Origin: Gemmatimonadales bacterium
GTDB taxonomy: Bacteria; Gemmatimonadota; Gemmatimonadetes; Gemmatimonadales; GWC2-71-9
DNA: 6,458 nt
Direction of reading: 5' to 3'
NCBI GenBank assembly: GCA_030597435.1
Contig: JAUVRV010000165.1
Location: forward strand, 1-6,458
The notes under the pieces were generated by a model. That model was not told the DNA's origin, searched no databases, and saw only the letters and a list, made by a program, of their open reading frames with translations. Shown piece after piece: positions 5,813-6,458 of this stretch; the first letter of the stretch is position 1, and every line of letters begins with the position of its first letter. The position numbers and the translations under genes were made by a program.

Positions 5813-6458
5813 GTCGCCGCATGTAACGATGGCGCCCGGCCCGACCGGTTCGAACCCGGCCCTGCGCGAGTCAACGGTTGGTCCGGAAGCCGGGTTGGAC
5901 TTGGTGGAACAGCTCAACGACGCCCTTGCGGGGCGCTACGTGATCGAGCGAGTGCTCGGTCGGGGTGCGATGGCCACCGTGTACCTCGCACGAGAACTGC
6001 GGCCGGCTCGGCAGGTGGCTATCAAGGTGCTGGACCCGGCCCTGGGACGTCAGCTCGGTCAGGAACGGTTCCTACGCGAGGTCGATATCGCATCCAACCT
6101 CGTCCACCCCCACATCGTACCGATCTTTGCCGCGGGTGAGGCCGCCGGACTGTTGTACTACGTGATGCCGTATATAGAGGGAAGATCTGTGCGAGCCCGA
6201 CTGACGGAGCAAGGGCCTCTCCCCCTGGACGACGCAATCGCCATCATCCGTGACGTTGCCACAGCGCTCGACTACGCGCACCGCCGCAACGTCGTCCATC
6301 GAGACATCAAGCCGGCGAACATTCTCCTGGTCAGCGGCCACGCAGTCGTCGCCGACTTCGGAATAGCGCGGGCGATCTGCACTTCATGTCCCGACATCAT
6401 CACTACTGCCGGGGCATTCGTCGGCACCCCGGGGTACATGAGTCCGGAACAGGCATCA
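5805..6458 (+). CDS. Hanks-type serine/threonine protein kinase, 3'-truncated by window edge
   Basis: The first 218 residues of a bacterial Ser/Thr kinase; the frame is open to the edge. After a 40-residue N-terminal lead, the kinase domain begins at LAGRYVIERVLG. Motifs are the glycine loop GRGAMATVY (52-60), VAIK with K74, alpha-C E92 in FLREVDIAS, hinge YYVMPYIEG (118-126), catalytic HRDIKPAN (H165, D167, K169, N172), DFG (184-186) and activation/P+1 segment FVGTPGYMSPEQA (205-217). All catalytic residues are present, so the enzyme should be active. The third glycine of the loop is Ala (GRGA for GRGG), and the activation segment contains C192-T-S-C195. Start ATG 5805 has no strong Shine-Dalgarno; in-frame ATGs at 5766 and 5829 are alternatives. 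The C-terminus, which in such kinases often carries a membrane segment and sensor or TPR/WD40 domains, is outside the window, so the signal sensed is unknown. Confidence 0.93.
   Translation, partial: MSKSPHVTMAPGPTGSNPALRESTVGPEAGLDLVEQLNDALAGRYVIERVLGRGAMATVYLARELRPARQVAIKVLDPALGRQLGQERFLREVDIASNLVHPHIVPIFAAGEAAGLLYYVMPYIEGRSVRARLTEQGPLPLDDAIAIIRDVATALDYAHRRNVVHRDIKPANILLVSGHAVVADFGIARAICTSCPDIITTAGAFVGTPGYMSPEQAS

Overview
The window looks like chromosomal DNA of a GC-rich, Gram-negative-type soil or aquatic bacterium, most likely Gemmatimonadota or a neighbouring phylum. This is inferred from the kinase (style 'LAGRY.IER.LGRG.MATVYLA', 'VHRDIKPANILL', 'GTPGYMSPEQA'), from secreted hydrolases with signal peptides ending in 'AAQ', and from a small outer-membrane-type protein. 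No rRNA or other phylogenetic marker is present, so the assignment is tentative.

Layout. Positions 1-4813 hold three + strand hydrolases in a row: the C-terminal part of an M20 metallodipeptidase (entering from the left edge), a secreted serine hydrolase of the beta-lactamase / PBP4* family (1207-2865), and, 34 bp later, a secreted amidase-signature enzyme with a C-terminal CHRD domain (2900-4813). The last two are probably one transcript. The dipeptidase is separated by 115 bp containing an AT-rich hairpin and a short direct repeat. All three act on amide, peptide or beta-lactam/ester-type bonds, so a peptide/amide scavenging or cell-wall-fragment role is plausible but is inference only. A 121-bp convergent intergenic region with a perfect 16-bp palindrome follows. 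A small signal-peptide-bearing beta-barrel-like protein is then encoded on the - strand (5426-4935).

The roughly 380 bp between that gene and the next (5427-5804) looks empty by ORF calling but is not. It contains the decayed C-terminal end (region 4.2) of an ECF sigma factor on the + strand, with a single-base frameshift and a 9-G run. Its stop codon overlaps, as TGATG, the ATG of a 31-codon ORF resembling the N-terminus of a zinc-finger anti-sigma factor. Together they look like the remains of a translationally coupled sigma/anti-sigma pair. This relic runs directly into the start of a Hanks-type Ser/Thr protein kinase (5805 to the right edge, incomplete).

The strongest points for a second look are the sigma/anti-sigma relic, the amidase-CHRD fusion whose CHRD domain has lost its usual histidines, and a CxxC pair in the kinase activation segment. 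I found no CRISPR array, tRNA, rRNA, insertion sequence or convincing novel defence system.
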